Below, one piece after another: positions 15,843 to 24,366 of a stretch of DNA of 64,000 nt. A model generated the notes under the pieces. That model saw only the letters and a program-made list of their open reading frames with translations. It ran no database searches and was not told the origin of the DNA. Position 1 is the stretch's first letter. Every line of letters starts with the position of its first letter. Location of the stretch: assembly GCF_900101825.1 (NCBI RefSeq), contig NZ_FNAG01000011.1, positions 45,075 through 109,074 of the forward strand, written 5' to 3'. The position numbers were made by a program, and so were the translations under genes. Source of the DNA: Aquimonas voraii. Lineage in GTDB: Bacteria > Pseudomonadota > Gammaproteobacteria > Xanthomonadales > Xanthomonadaceae.

Positions 15843-17179
15843 GCGTGCAGCTGCGGCGCGCGGGCGCCGTGCAGATCAGGCAGGTACTCGGCGCGCTGGC
15901 AGCGCGGCGCGGTCAGCAGCAGCTGGACGTCGCCGATCGAGCGCTCGATAAAGCCGCCCTCGCAGTAGCAGAGGTAGAACTCCCACATGCGGATGAAGCG
16001 CTCCGGGTAGCCCAGGGCGCGCACTTCATCGAGCCGGGCGAGGAAGCGCTGTCGCCAGTGGCGCAGGGTCAGCGCGTAGCTCGGGCCGATGTCCTCGAGG
16101 TTGTAGAGCTTGAGATCGGTCGAGCGCGCGATCGCGCCCTGCATGGCGTGGATCGAAGGGATGAAGCTGCCGGGGAAGATGAAGCGCTTGATGAAGTCCA
16201 CCGACTTCAGTGCGACCTCGTAGCGGTGGTCCTCGATGGTGATGGCCTGGATCAGGGCCATGCCATCGTCCTTGAGCAGGCTGCGGACCTTGGCGAAGTA
16301 GGTGTCGAGGTACTGGTGGCCGATCGCCTCGATCATCTCGATCGAGACCAGCTTGTCGTAGCTGCCGGTGAGGTCGCGGTAGTCGGACAGCAGCACGGTG
16401 ATGCGGTCCGAGAGACCGGCTTCGGCGATACGCGCCAGTGCCAGCTCGCGCTGCTCCTTTGAGAGCGTGGTGGTGGTGACATGCACGCCGTAGTGCCGGG
16501 CCGCATGGATTGCGAAGCCGCCCCAGCCGGTACCGATCTCGACCACGCGCTCGCCGGGCTTGAGGTCCAGCTTCTGGCAGATTCGGTCGAGCTTGCGGGT
16601 AGAGGCGATCTCCAGAGCTTCGGCGGGGTCGTCGAACACCGCCGAGCTGTACATCAGCTTGTCGCAGAGAAACAGCTTGAACAACTCGTTGCCGAGGTCG
16701 TAGTGCGCCGCGATGTTGCGGCGGCTGCCCGCGCGCGTGTTTCGCTGCAGGGCGTGCCAGGCCTTGAGCGCCCAGCCGCCGAGACGCGCCAGACCGCCCT
16801 CCACGGCGTCGAGCAGATCGCGGTTGATCACCAGGATGCGCACCAGGGTGACCAGGTCGCTGCACTGCCAGTGACCATCCATGTAGGACTCGCCGGCGCC
16901 GACCGAGCCCTGGGCCGCGACCATGCGGTAGAAGGCCGGGTCGAAAATGCGGATGCGGCAGCGCAGAGTCTCGCGGCCCTCGACCGCGTGGCCGAGCTTG
17001 ACCTGGCCTTCGGCGTCCTCGACCACCAGCTCGCACTCGCGCAGGCCCGCCAGTCGGCCCAGCAGCTGGGCGCGCAGGCGGCGATCGAGGCCCTTCAGGG
17101 CGGCCATCGGCAAGGCTTCAAGCTGGCTGCCCAAGGGTTCGCCGGAATAGAGCGTGCTGGCTTCGGTGCGGGAATTCAT
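15839..17179 (-). CDS. Cyclopropane-fatty-acyl-phospholipid synthase-like enzyme with altered active site
   Basis: The protein has 446 residues. An N-terminal helical lipid-binding domain of about 150 residues is followed by a SAM methyltransferase domain with Val-Val-Glu-Ile-Gly-Thr-Gly-Trp-Gly-Gly at 212-221. CFA synthases methylate double bonds of membrane phospholipid acyl chains. Positions that hold the catalytic bicarbonate in E. coli Cfa are changed: Tyr-Ser-Cys is Tyr-Ser-Ser (177-179) and Leu-His-Thr-Ile is Ile-Gln-Ala-Ile (310-313). The Glu of Met-(Phe/Ile)-Glu is kept (284). The alignment is by eye. It lies 67 bases behind the DUF1365 gene and overlaps DUF2878. The product may be a methyl-branched rather than a cyclopropane chain. 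Confidence 0.8.
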   Translation of the reverse strand: MNSRTEASTLYSGEPLGSQLEALPMAALKGLDRRLRAQLLGRLAGLRECELVVEDAEGQVKLGHAVEGRETLRCRIRIFDPAFYRMVAAQGSVGAGESYMDGHWQCSDLVTLVRILVINRDLLDAVEGGLARLGGWALKAWHALQRNTRAGSRRNIAAHYDLGNELFKLFLCDKLMYSSAVFDDPAEALEIASTRKLDRICQKLDLKPGERVVEIGTGWGGFAIHAARHYGVHVTTTTLSKEQRELALARIAEAGLSDRITVLLSDYRDLTGSYDKLVSIEMIEAIGHQYLDTYFAKVRSLLKDDGMALIQAITIEDHRYEVALKSVDFIKRFIFPGSFIPSIHAMQGAIARSTDLKLYNLEDIGPSYALTLRHWRQRFLARLDEVRALGYPERFIRMWEFYLCYCEGGFIERSIGDVQLLLTAPRCQRAEYLPDLHGARAPQLHA

Positions 17180-17246
17180 GCGGGCATCGGCCGGAAGCTG
17201 CGGAAGTGGGCGACAGCCTGCACGCCCCGGCGTCGACTGCGCGTCA

Positions 17247-18062
17247 TCACGAATGTGTTTTGTTGGGGTGATCGTAGACCGGGTTGCGTTTCAACCACAG
17301 CCGCAGGGCCTGCCAATGAATCGCGAAGACGACCTTCGCCGTCATCCAGGGGTGACGCAGCAGGCAGCCGGCCAGCGTCGCCGCGGACAGTGGGCGCCTT
17401 TGCAGGGTGAGGGTGGCGTCAAAGTCGCGGCCGTCCGCCCGCTCGATGTTCATGTGCACGAACAGGCGTTCGTCCGGCGCGTTGAAGCGCCAGTCGTAGC
17501 CGCGATCCATGGGCATGAAGGGCGAGACGTGGAAGCGCTTGTCGAAGCGCCAGCGCCATTGGTCTGCGGGCAGCGCGGCCTCGATTTCGCCGTGAGTGCC
17601 GGCTTCGGCGCCGTCGATCGGCAGCACGTAGCTGTGCCGCTCCTTCCAGGGCGTGTTGGTGATCTCGGCGACGATGCCCTCCAGCGTTTCGCCGTCGGCC
17701 TTGAAGCAGTAGTAGAAGCTGACCGGGTTGAAGCTGTAGCCGAAGTAGCGCAGATGGGTCAGCAGGCGGATCGGGCCTTCGGGGCGGTGGCCGGTGACTT
17801 CGGCATAGCGGCGGCGTACCGCCTCGTCCAGCGGTACCGATGCATCGCCGAGGTAGTCCTCGCGATGGAAGGCGGCCACGTTGCGACGCCCCACCGACCA
17901 CAGCCAGCGCCCGGCGAACACGCGCTCAAGCTCGCCGAGGTCGAGATAGAGCATGAACAGCGGATAGCGGAAGGCGTGCGGGTGCGGCGCGTGCCGCCGG
18001 TGCTGCACCTGGCCGACATAGACCGCGCTGGCCAGCGGTCGCGTGTCGGCATCCGGTTTCAT
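17247..18062 (-). CDS. DUF1365 domain-containing protein
   Basis: The protein has 271 residues and overlaps the FAD oxidoreductase gene by an ATGA. It has the family signature near the start (His-Arg-Arg-His-Ala-Pro-His-Pro-His-Ala-Phe-Arg-Tyr) and Tyr-Phe-Gly-Tyr-Ser-Phe-Asn-Pro-Val-Ser-Phe-Tyr-Tyr-Cys in the middle. It is soluble, with no membrane helix. The family is nearly always next to the FAD oxidoreductase and CFA-like genes and is thought to act in the same lipid pathway. Its reaction is not known. Confidence 0.8.
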   Translation of the reverse strand: MKPDADTRPLASAVYVGQVQHRRHAPHPHAFRYPLFMLYLDLGELERVFAGRWLWSVGRRNVAAFHREDYLGDASVPLDEAVRRRYAEVTGHRPEGPIRLLTHLRYFGYSFNPVSFYYCFKADGETLEGIVAEITNTPWKERHSYVLPIDGAEAGTHGEIEAALPADQWRWRFDKRFHVSPFMPMDRGYDWRFNAPDERLFVHMNIERADGRDFDATLTLQRRPLSAATLAGCLLRHPWMTAKVVFAIHWQALRLWLKRNPVYDHPNKTHS

Positions 18063-19306
18063 TGCGGCCAGCGCACGCCCAGCGCGCGCACCACGTCGAT
18101 CGCCGAGCGGATGCCGTCCTCGTGGAAGCCCCAGCCCCAGTAGGCGCCGGCGTACCAGATGCGGTCGACGCCGTTGATCTCGCCGCGGCGCGCTTGTGCC
18201 GCGACGCTGGCATGGGTGTACTCGGGATGCGCATAGCGCATGCGCGCGATGATTTTGGCGGGGTCGATCGCGGCCGTGCGGTTCAAGGTGACCACAAAGG
18301 GCTCGCGCGATGTCAGGCCCTGCAGCAGGTTCATGCAGTAGCTGACCGTGCAGTCGGCGCTGGGCTCGGCCGGGATGTGGGCGTTCCAGGCGGCCCAGGC
18401 GCGCGGGTTCTTCGGCAGCAGACGCGCGTCGGTGTGCAGCACGGTCTCGTTGGGCTGATAGCGGATCGCGCCCAGCACCTCGCGCTCGCGCTCGCTCGGC
18501 TGATCCAGCAGCTTCAGCGCCTGATCGCTGTGGCAGGCCAGCACGACCTGGTCGAAGGTCTCGGCATAGTGCGGGGTGGTAATCTCGACGCCGCCCTCGA
18601 CCCGGCGCACCGACTGCACCGCCGACGACAAGCGGGCCTCGACGCGCCAGCGGCTTTCGAGCGCGCGGATGTAGGCGCTGGAGCCGCCCTTGACCACCCG
18701 CCAGGTCGGGCGCGCGCCGGCGCTCAGCATGTGGTGGTTGGCCATGAACTGCACCAGATACCGCGCCGGAAACTGCAGCACGCGGTCCGACGGCGAGCTC
18801 CAGAGCGCCGAGGCCATCGGAATCAGGTGTTCGTCGATGAACATCGACGAGTAGCGGTGCTCGCGCAGGTAGTCGCCCAGCGCCGGGCCCTGCGCGTCGC
18901 CCTGCAGCAGGGCCGGTGACTCGCGGTAGAAACGCAGGATGTCCGCCACCATGCGGTAGAAGCGTGGCCGCAGCAGGTTGCGACGCTGGCAGAACAAGCC
19001 GTTCAGGGTGCCGGCGTTGTATTCGAGCCCCGTGCGCTCGCTGTGCACCGAGAAGCTCATCGTCGTCGGCTGCGTCTCCACCCCCAGCTCGCGGAACATC
19101 GCGGTGAGCAGCGGATAGTTCTCGGGGTTGTGGACGATGAAGCCCGAGTCGACCTGGAAGCTGCGGCCCTCGCGTTCAACGGTGTGCGTATGGGTGTGGC
19201 CGCCCAAGCGCGAATCCGCCTCGAACAGCACCACCGAATGCTCGCGCGCGAGCTGCCAGGCCGTCGCCATGCCGGCGATGCCGGATCCCACCACTGCAAT
19301 GCGCAT
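18059..19306 (-). CDS. NAD(P)/FAD-dependent oxidoreductase (flavin amine oxidase family)
   Basis: The protein has 415 residues. The dinucleotide-binding Gly-Ser-Gly-Ile-Ala-Gly is at 7-12 and an acidic strand end (Phe-Glu-Ala-Asp) follows near 31-34. The rest matches the COG2907-type flavin oxidases. Relatives in furan fatty acid formation desaturate a methylated acyl chain. It starts one base after the stop of the desaturase gene and overlaps DUF1365, so the three are one transcription and translation unit. Confidence 0.8.
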   Translation of the reverse strand: MRIAVVGSGIAGMATAWQLAREHSVVLFEADSRLGGHTHTHTVEREGRSFQVDSGFIVHNPENYPLLTAMFRELGVETQPTTMSFSVHSERTGLEYNAGTLNGLFCQRRNLLRPRFYRMVADILRFYRESPALLQGDAQGPALGDYLREHRYSSMFIDEHLIPMASALWSSPSDRVLQFPARYLVQFMANHHMLSAGARPTWRVVKGGSSAYIRALESRWRVEARLSSAVQSVRRVEGGVEITTPHYAETFDQVVLACHSDQALKLLDQPSEREREVLGAIRYQPNETVLHTDARLLPKNPRAWAAWNAHIPAEPSADCTVSYCMNLLQGLTSREPFVVTLNRTAAIDPAKIIARMRYAHPEYTHASVAAQARRGEINGVDRIWYAGAYWGWGFHEDGIRSAIDVVRALGVRWPQ

Positions 19307-19307
19307 G

Positions 19308-20267
19308 TCAGTCCTTGCCGCGCTTCAAGCCCGCAGGCACGGGCTTCAGGTCCCAGACCAGACCCAGCCAGGTCATCAGCTTGAGGCCGTAGTAGGTCAG
19401 ATCGATTTCCCACCAGCGGAAGCCCTGGCGCGCCGAGCCGGGGAAGTGGTGGTGGTTGTTGTGCCAGCCTTCTCCGAAAGTCAGCAGGGCCAGCCACCAG
19501 TTGTTGCGGCTGTTGTCGCGCGTCTCGAAGCGGCGGCTGCCGATCTGGTGCGCCAGCGAGTTGATGGTGACGGTGGCGTGGAAGAGCACCACGGTCGACA
19601 CGAAGAAGCCCCAGATCAGGAGCTGCGGGCCGCTGGTCCCGAGCCCCGGCGCGGCCGTCTCAAGCCAGCCACCGAGCAGGAACAGCGCGGTCGCCAGCGC
19701 CACCGGCATGAGCACGTCGAAGCGGTCGATCAGGCGAAGTTCGGGATACTTGGCGAGGTCGCCGATCGCGCCGGTGTCGGTGCCGAAGGCGCCACGCGTC
19801 AGGAACCAGCCCATGTGCGAACGGAAGAACCCGTGCTGCACCGGCGAGTGCAGGTCGCCCGGCTGGTCGGAATGGCGATGGTGGTGGCGATGATGGGCGG
19901 CCCACCACAGCGGCCCGCGCTGCACGCTCATCGCGCCAATCACGGCGAACACGAACTGCATCGGCCGCGAGGTCTTGAAGGCCTTGTGCGAGAAGTAGCG
20001 GTGGTAGAAGCCGGTGATCGCGAACATGCGCAGCGCATACAGGCCGGCGGCGACCGCCACTGCGAACCAGGACACGCCGACCCAGATCACGCCGAAGCAG
20101 GCCAGATGCAGGCCGATGAAGGGCACCACGCGCAGCCAGTCGATGCGGTCGGGATCGCCGGCATCGGCCGGCTGCACGCTGTTGTCGAACCAGCGGACGA
20201 GGGCAGCGATCGGAGCGGGCAGGGTGCGCGACTGGGGCGCCGGATCGGGCGTGGGCATTTCGGACAT
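19308..20267 (-). CDS. Acyl-CoA/acyl-lipid delta-9-type desaturase
   Basis: The protein has 319 residues from ATG 20267; the frame is open to 20336 but that part is non-protein-like. It is an integral membrane di-iron enzyme with the three histidine boxes: His-Arg-Tyr-Phe-Ser-His (89-94), His-Arg-His-His-His (126-130) and Gly-Trp-His-Asn-Asn-His-His-His (267-274). It introduces a cis double bond into a saturated acyl chain using O2, which would supply the substrate for the CFA-like enzymes downstream. It is the first gene of the operon, divergent from the pseudouridine synthase gene; the 141-base gap must hold both promoters. Confidence 0.85.
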   Translation of the reverse strand: MSEMPTPDPAPQSRTLPAPIAALVRWFDNSVQPADAGDPDRIDWLRVVPFIGLHLACFGVIWVGVSWFAVAVAAGLYALRMFAITGFYHRYFSHKAFKTSRPMQFVFAVIGAMSVQRGPLWWAAHHRHHHRHSDQPGDLHSPVQHGFFRSHMGWFLTRGAFGTDTGAIGDLAKYPELRLIDRFDVLMPVALATALFLLGGWLETAAPGLGTSGPQLLIWGFFVSTVVLFHATVTINSLAHQIGSRRFETRDNSRNNWWLALLTFGEGWHNNHHHFPGSARQGFRWWEIDLTYYGLKLMTWLGLVWDLKPVPAGLKRGKD

Positions 20268-20408
20268 GGGCGCGATTGTGGGGGTGATCGGTGATTTCGC
20301 AGTGAATCGCGACGCGATTGCATCTGGCTGGGGCACACTGGTGGGCCCTGACCTGCGGCTCTACGCGCCCAGCGCCTACGCTGGATGCAAACGCTCTGCC
20401 ACTGCGCG

Positions 20409-21158
20409 ATGTCTGTCCAGCCCCCTCGTTCCCCCCGCTACGGTCTTGCCCGTGTCCTGTCCAAGCGTGGCCTGTGCTCGCGCTCCGAGGCCGAGCGCTG
20501 GGTGCGCGCCGGTCGCGTGACCGTGCGCGGGCGTGTGGTGACGGACCCGGAGTCGCCGACGGCGCTGGACGAGCCGCGAATCGTCGTCGACGGTGGGCAG
20601 GCGCAGAGCGCCGAGCGCATCTATCTGGCCCTGAACAAGCCGCGCGGGCTGGTCACCACGGCGCGCGACGAACGCGGTCGCGAGACCGTCTACCGCTGCC
20701 TTGAGGGGCTGGGGCTGCCTTGGGTGGCGCCGGCCGGGCGTCTCGACCAGGCCAGCGAGGGCCTGCTGGTGCTGAGTAACGATCCCGCCTTCAACGCCGC
20801 TCTGACCGAGCCCCGCACGCCGCTGCACAAGACTTACCGGGTGCAGGTCGAAGGCCAGCCGGCCGCGGGCCTGCTGGCACGCCTGCGCTCGGGCATTGAT
20901 GACGCCGGCGAACGCCTGTCCGCAGTGTCGATCGAGTTGATGCGCCAAGGGCCGCGCAACGCCTGGCTGGAGGTCGTCCTCGACGAAGGTCGCAACCGCC
21001 ACATCCGCCGCCTGCTGGCCGCCGGCGGGCTGCCGGTGCTGCGCCTGATGCGGGTGGCGATCGGGCCGCTGGCGCTGGGTGAGCTGGCCAAGGGCGCGGT
21101 GCGCAGGCTGGCCGAGGAGGAAGTTGACGCCCTGCGCCGCGCCGCGGGGGCGGGCTGA
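20409..21158 (+). CDS. rRNA pseudouridine synthase, RsuA/RluB/RluE family
   Basis: The protein has 249 residues from ATG 20409. An S4-like RNA-binding domain is in residues 10-65 (Ala-Arg-Val-Leu-Ser-Lys-Arg-Gly-Leu-Cys-Ser-Arg-Ser-Glu-Ala). The catalytic motif Gly-Arg-Leu-Asp-Gln-Ala-Ser-Glu-Gly has Asp113. The Gly-Arg-Asn-Arg-His-Ile-Arg-Arg motif is near residue 195. It isomerises a specific uridine in rRNA. The S4 domain favours an RluB/RsuA-type target, but the exact site cannot be told. Two bases separate it from chrA. Confidence 0.85.
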   Translation: MSVQPPRSPRYGLARVLSKRGLCSRSEAERWVRAGRVTVRGRVVTDPESPTALDEPRIVVDGGQAQSAERIYLALNKPRGLVTTARDERGRETVYRCLEGLGLPWVAPAGRLDQASEGLLVLSNDPAFNAALTEPRTPLHKTYRVQVEGQPAAGLLARLRSGIDDAGERLSAVSIELMRQGPRNAWLEVVLDEGRNRHIRRLLAAGGLPVLRLMRVAIGPLALGELAKGAVRRLAEEEVDALRRAAGAG

Positions 21159-21160
21159 GC

Positions 21161-22465
21161 ATGGCGGTCGCGCCCGTCAGCTTCCGCGAAGCTCTGGCTG
21201 TCTGGTGGCGCATCGGTTGGCTGAGCTTCGGCGGGCCGGCTGGGCAGATCGCCCTGATGCATCGCCTGCTGGTCGAGGAAAAGCGCTGGATCGACGAAGC
21301 GCGCTTCCTGCACGCGCTGAACTACTGCATGTTGCTGCCCGGCCCCGAGGCCCAGCAGCTCGCGACCTATGTCGGCTGGCTGCTGCACGGCGTGCGCGGC
21401 GGCCTTTTGGCCGGACTGCTGTTCATCCTTCCCGGGGCGCTGGCGATCCTCGCACTGTCCTTTGTCTACGTGCTGCTCGGCGAAGTCGCGGTGGTCGACG
21501 GCCTGTTCTTCGGTCTGAAGGCGGCGGTGCTGGCCCTGGTGCTGCAGGCCCTGATCCGATTGGCCCAGCGCACGCTGCGCGCGGCCCTGCCGATCGCTAT
21601 GGCAGTCGCCGCCTTCATCGCCCTGGTCGTGTTCGACGCGCCGTTTCCGTTCGTGGTGCTGGCTGCCGGCGCGCTGGGCATGCTGAGTGCTGGGTATTGG
21701 CGGTCAGTCGGTCATGGCGATGACGAGCACGCCCTGCACGACGTGCAGCACCCGGGCACCCTGCGCGCCGCTGTGCTCTGCGCATTGCTGTGGTTGCTGA
21801 CGATTGGCGGCCTGCTATGGACGCTGGGTGGCGAGCATGTCTTCAGTCGCATCGCCCTGTTCTTCTCGCAGATGGCGGTGGTGAGCTTCGGTGGTGCGTA
21901 TGCGGTGCTGGCCTACGTCGCCCAGCAGGGCGTCGAGGTTTTCGGCTGGCTGCAGCCGGGCGAGATGATCGACGGCCTGGGCCTCGCCGAAACCACGCCG
22001 GGTCCCTTGATTCTTGTCACCCAGTTCGTTGGTTTTCTTGCCGCTTTTCGCGAAGCCACGGGCTTGCCGCCGCTGCTGGCTGCCACCCTGGGCGCGCTGT
22101 TGACCACCTGGGTGACCTTCCTGCCCAGCTTCGTCTGGATTTTCGCCGGCGCGCCCCATGTCGAACGCCTGCGCGGGCGGCCGCGCCTTGGTGCCGCGCT
22201 GGCGGCGATCAGCGCCGCCGTGGTCGGTGTCATCGCCAAGCTGGCCCTGTGGTTCGCGCTCAATACCCTGTTCGCCGAGCGTGTGCGGGTAGAGACCGGG
22301 CCGGTTGACCTGCTGCTGCCGGTGACGGGCAGCCTGCAGCCGATGGCGCTGGCGCTGGCCGTGATCGCCGTCCTGCTGGTGTTCGTCGCCAAGCGCGGCG
22401 TGTTCACTGTGCTCGGGGTCTGCGCCGCGCTGGGCATCGCCCTGCAGCTCGCCGGTCTGGACTGA
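21161..22465 (+). CDS. chrA: Chromate efflux transporter ChrA (two-domain form)
   Basis: The protein has 434 residues, the usual size of the long CHR form with two related halves, each with about five to six membrane helices. The N-terminal half carries Trp-Leu-Ser-Phe-Gly-Gly-Pro-Ala-Gly-Gln-Ile-Ala and Leu-Leu-Pro-Gly-Pro-Glu-Ala-Gln-Gln-Leu. The second half carries Val-Val-Ser-Phe-Gly-Gly-Ala-Tyr and Ala-Glu-Thr-Thr-Pro-Gly-Pro-Leu. ChrA exports chromate from the cytoplasm. No chrB regulator is adjacent. Confidence 0.88.
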   Translation: MAVAPVSFREALAVWWRIGWLSFGGPAGQIALMHRLLVEEKRWIDEARFLHALNYCMLLPGPEAQQLATYVGWLLHGVRGGLLAGLLFILPGALAILALSFVYVLLGEVAVVDGLFFGLKAAVLALVLQALIRLAQRTLRAALPIAMAVAAFIALVVFDAPFPFVVLAAGALGMLSAGYWRSVGHGDDEHALHDVQHPGTLRAAVLCALLWLLTIGGLLWTLGGEHVFSRIALFFSQMAVVSFGGAYAVLAYVAQQGVEVFGWLQPGEMIDGLGLAETTPGPLILVTQFVGFLAAFREATGLPPLLAATLGALLTTWVTFLPSFVWIFAGAPHVERLRGRPRLGAALAAISAAVVGVIAKLALWFALNTLFAERVRVETGPVDLLLPVTGSLQPMALALAVIAVLLVFVAKRGVFTVLGVCAALGIALQLAGLD

Positions 22466-22491
22466 GCCCGCCAGCGGCATACTGCGCGCCC

Positions 22492-23772
22492 ATGCTCACC
22501 GATCGCTCCCTCCCGGGTTTCCTGCGTTTGCTCACCGATCTGCGCTGGCTGGCGGTGGCCGGCCAGCCGCTCGCGATCGTGGTGGCGATCAGCGGCATGG
22601 ACATGCCCTTCGCGCCGCCGCCGCTGTGGGCCGGCGTGGCGGTGCTGATCCTGTTCAACAGCTGGGCGCAGTGGCGCTGCAATCGCGGGCTGGCGCGCTC
22701 GCCGTTCGAACTGGCCCTGCATTTGGCGGTGGATCTCGGCGTGCTGACCTGGCAGCTGTACTGGAGTGCCGGCACCGCCAACCCTTTCGTGTCGCTCTAC
22801 CTGGTGCCGATCGCGCTGGTGGCGGTCGCGCTTCCGCTGCGCTGGGTGCTGGCGGTGGGGCTGTCGGCCTGCGTGGCCTACCTGCTGCTCGCCCTGTTCG
22901 CGCCGGGCTGGCCGCATATGCACGGTGCCCGCGCCCTGCAGCTCGACCTGCACCTGTGGGGCATGGCGATCAACTTCCTGCTGAGCGCCCTGCTGTTCGC
23001 AGTCGCCCTGCGCTACCTCGGCAACATGCTGCGCGAGCGCGAGCGCGAGCTCTCGCGCCTGCGCGAGCGGTCGGCGCGCAACGAGGGCATCCTCGCGCTG
23101 GGCGCACACGCCGCGGCCCTGGCGCATGCCCTGAACACGCCGCTCGGCAGCATGCAGCTGATCCTCGACGATCTCGAGCATGCGCCCGACGATGCCGAGG
23201 CGCGGGAGGATCTGCGCACCCTGCGCCAGCTGGCTGGCGAGTGCCGCGCCCGCGTGCAGTCATTGGTCGCGCAGGCGCAGAGCCTCGATGCCCGGCCGCT
23301 GCCCGCGGGCGAGTTCTTCGGCGAGGTCATCGAGCGCTGGCGCCTGCTGCGGCCTGCGCTGCGCCTGCAGGCGACCGGTCTCGATGCGGTGTCGACACCA
23401 ATCCGCCCCGAGCCGCTGCTGGAGCATCTGCTGCTGGCCCTGCTCAACAACGCAGCCGACGCCTCGGTCGAGGCCGGCGAGGATCGCATCGAGATCGCGC
23501 TCGCGCTGGAGGGCGACACGCTGCAACTCGCGGTGCGTGACCACGGAGCGGGGCTGGATTCCGCCACCGCGCGTCGCCTGCAGGCCCTGTTCGAGACCAC
23601 CAAGCCGCAGGGCCTGGGTCTGGGGCTCGCGCTGTCGCATGCGACGGTCGAACACTTCGGCGGCCACCTTGCCCTGCACCCGCACCCACAGGGTGGCAGC
23701 GTGGTCGACGTGCAGCTGCCGCTGGCGGCGCTGGCCGATTCCGCAGCGGTGACGGGAGGCACCGACGCATGA
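22492..23772 (+). CDS. RegB/PrrB-type redox sensor histidine kinase with atypical H-box
   Basis: The protein has 426 residues: six membrane helices in residues 1-175, then a dimerisation/phosphoacceptor domain and a C-terminal ATPase domain (Asn-Asn-Ala-Ala-Asp-Ala; Asp-His-Gly-Ala-Gly-Leu; Gly-Leu-Gly-Leu-Gly-Leu-Ala). A Gly-Thr-Ala-Asn-Pro-Phe motif at 94-99 matches the quinone-sensing Gly-Xaa-Xaa-Asn-Pro-Phe box of RegB. The H-box reads Leu-Ala-His-Ala-Leu-Asn-Thr-Pro, with phosphoacceptor His212 and Ala in place of the usual Glu213. It overlaps the regulator gene by ATGA. Such pairs control respiration and carbon metabolism by redox state. Confidence 0.85.
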   Translation: MLTDRSLPGFLRLLTDLRWLAVAGQPLAIVVAISGMDMPFAPPPLWAGVAVLILFNSWAQWRCNRGLARSPFELALHLAVDLGVLTWQLYWSAGTANPFVSLYLVPIALVAVALPLRWVLAVGLSACVAYLLLALFAPGWPHMHGARALQLDLHLWGMAINFLLSALLFAVALRYLGNMLRERERELSRLRERSARNEGILALGAHAAALAHALNTPLGSMQLILDDLEHAPDDAEAREDLRTLRQLAGECRARVQSLVAQAQSLDARPLPAGEFFGEVIERWRLLRPALRLQATGLDAVSTPIRPEPLLEHLLLALLNNAADASVEAGEDRIEIALALEGDTLQLAVRDHGAGLDSATARRLQALFETTKPQGLGLGLALSHATVEHFGGHLALHPHPQGGSVVDVQLPLAALADSAAVTGGTDA

Positions 23773-24305
23773 CTGATGAAGCCGCCCTGCTGGTGGAGGA
23801 TGACCCGGTGTTCGGCCGCAGCCTGTCGCGCGCTTTGGAAAAGCGCGGCCTGCGCTGCGTCTGGGTGCAGGACGCAGCGCAGGCCTTGCAGCGCGCGTCG
23901 AGCCAGCATTTCGACTACGCCGTGCTGGATCTGAAGCTGGGCAGCGAGAGCAGCCTGACCTTGATCGAGCCCTTGCGCGAAGCCTTGCCGGCGCTGCGCA
24001 TCCTGCTGCTGACCGGCTATGCCAGCGTCGCCACGGCAGTCGATGCGATCAAGCGCGGGGCGATCAACTACCTGCCCAAACCGGCCAGTGCCGACGCCAT
24101 CCTGCGCGCGCTGCGCGGCGAGGACGCCGACGCGCCGCCGCCCGCCCCCGAGCAGATGACACCCCTTGCGCGCATCGAGTGGGAGCACATCCAGCAGGCC
24201 TTGCACGAAACCGAAGGCAACCTCTCCGCCGCTGCCCGCCTGCTTGGCATGCACCGGCGCAGCCTGCAGCGAAAGCTGGCCAAGCGGCCGGGGCCTGGCG
24301 GCTGA
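23769..24305 (+). CDS. RegA/PrrA-type response regulator
   Basis: The protein has 178 residues: a receiver domain with acidic pocket Glu-Asp-Asp at 10-12, phosphoacceptor Asp54 and Lys109-Pro, a Pro-rich hinge, then a Fis-like helix-turn-helix (Glu-Gly-Asn-Leu-Ser-Ala-Ala-Ala-Arg-Leu-Leu-Gly-Met-His-Arg-Arg-Ser-Leu). That C-terminal helix pair is nearly invariant in RegA proteins. It is the DNA-binding partner of the preceding kinase. A long palindrome follows the stop. Confidence 0.9.
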   Translation: MTDEAALLVEDDPVFGRSLSRALEKRGLRCVWVQDAAQALQRASSQHFDYAVLDLKLGSESSLTLIEPLREALPALRILLLTGYASVATAVDAIKRGAINYLPKPASADAILRALRGEDADAPPPAPEQMTPLARIEWEHIQQALHETEGNLSAAARLLGMHRRSLQRKLAKRPGPGG

Positions 24306-24318
24306 GCGTCTCTCGGCA

Positions 24319-24360
24319 GTCGCCCTTGTCAGCCACTCAAGAGTGGCTGACAAGGGCGAC
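24319..24360. terminator. 42-base near-loopless hairpin between convergent genes
   Basis: Perfect 20-base arms (24319-24338 and 24341-24360) separated by AA, midway between the RegA gene and the copper receptor gene. It has no T-run on either strand. It can terminate or cap transcripts from both sides. Confidence 0.6.
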
Positions 24361-24366
24361 GCGAGA

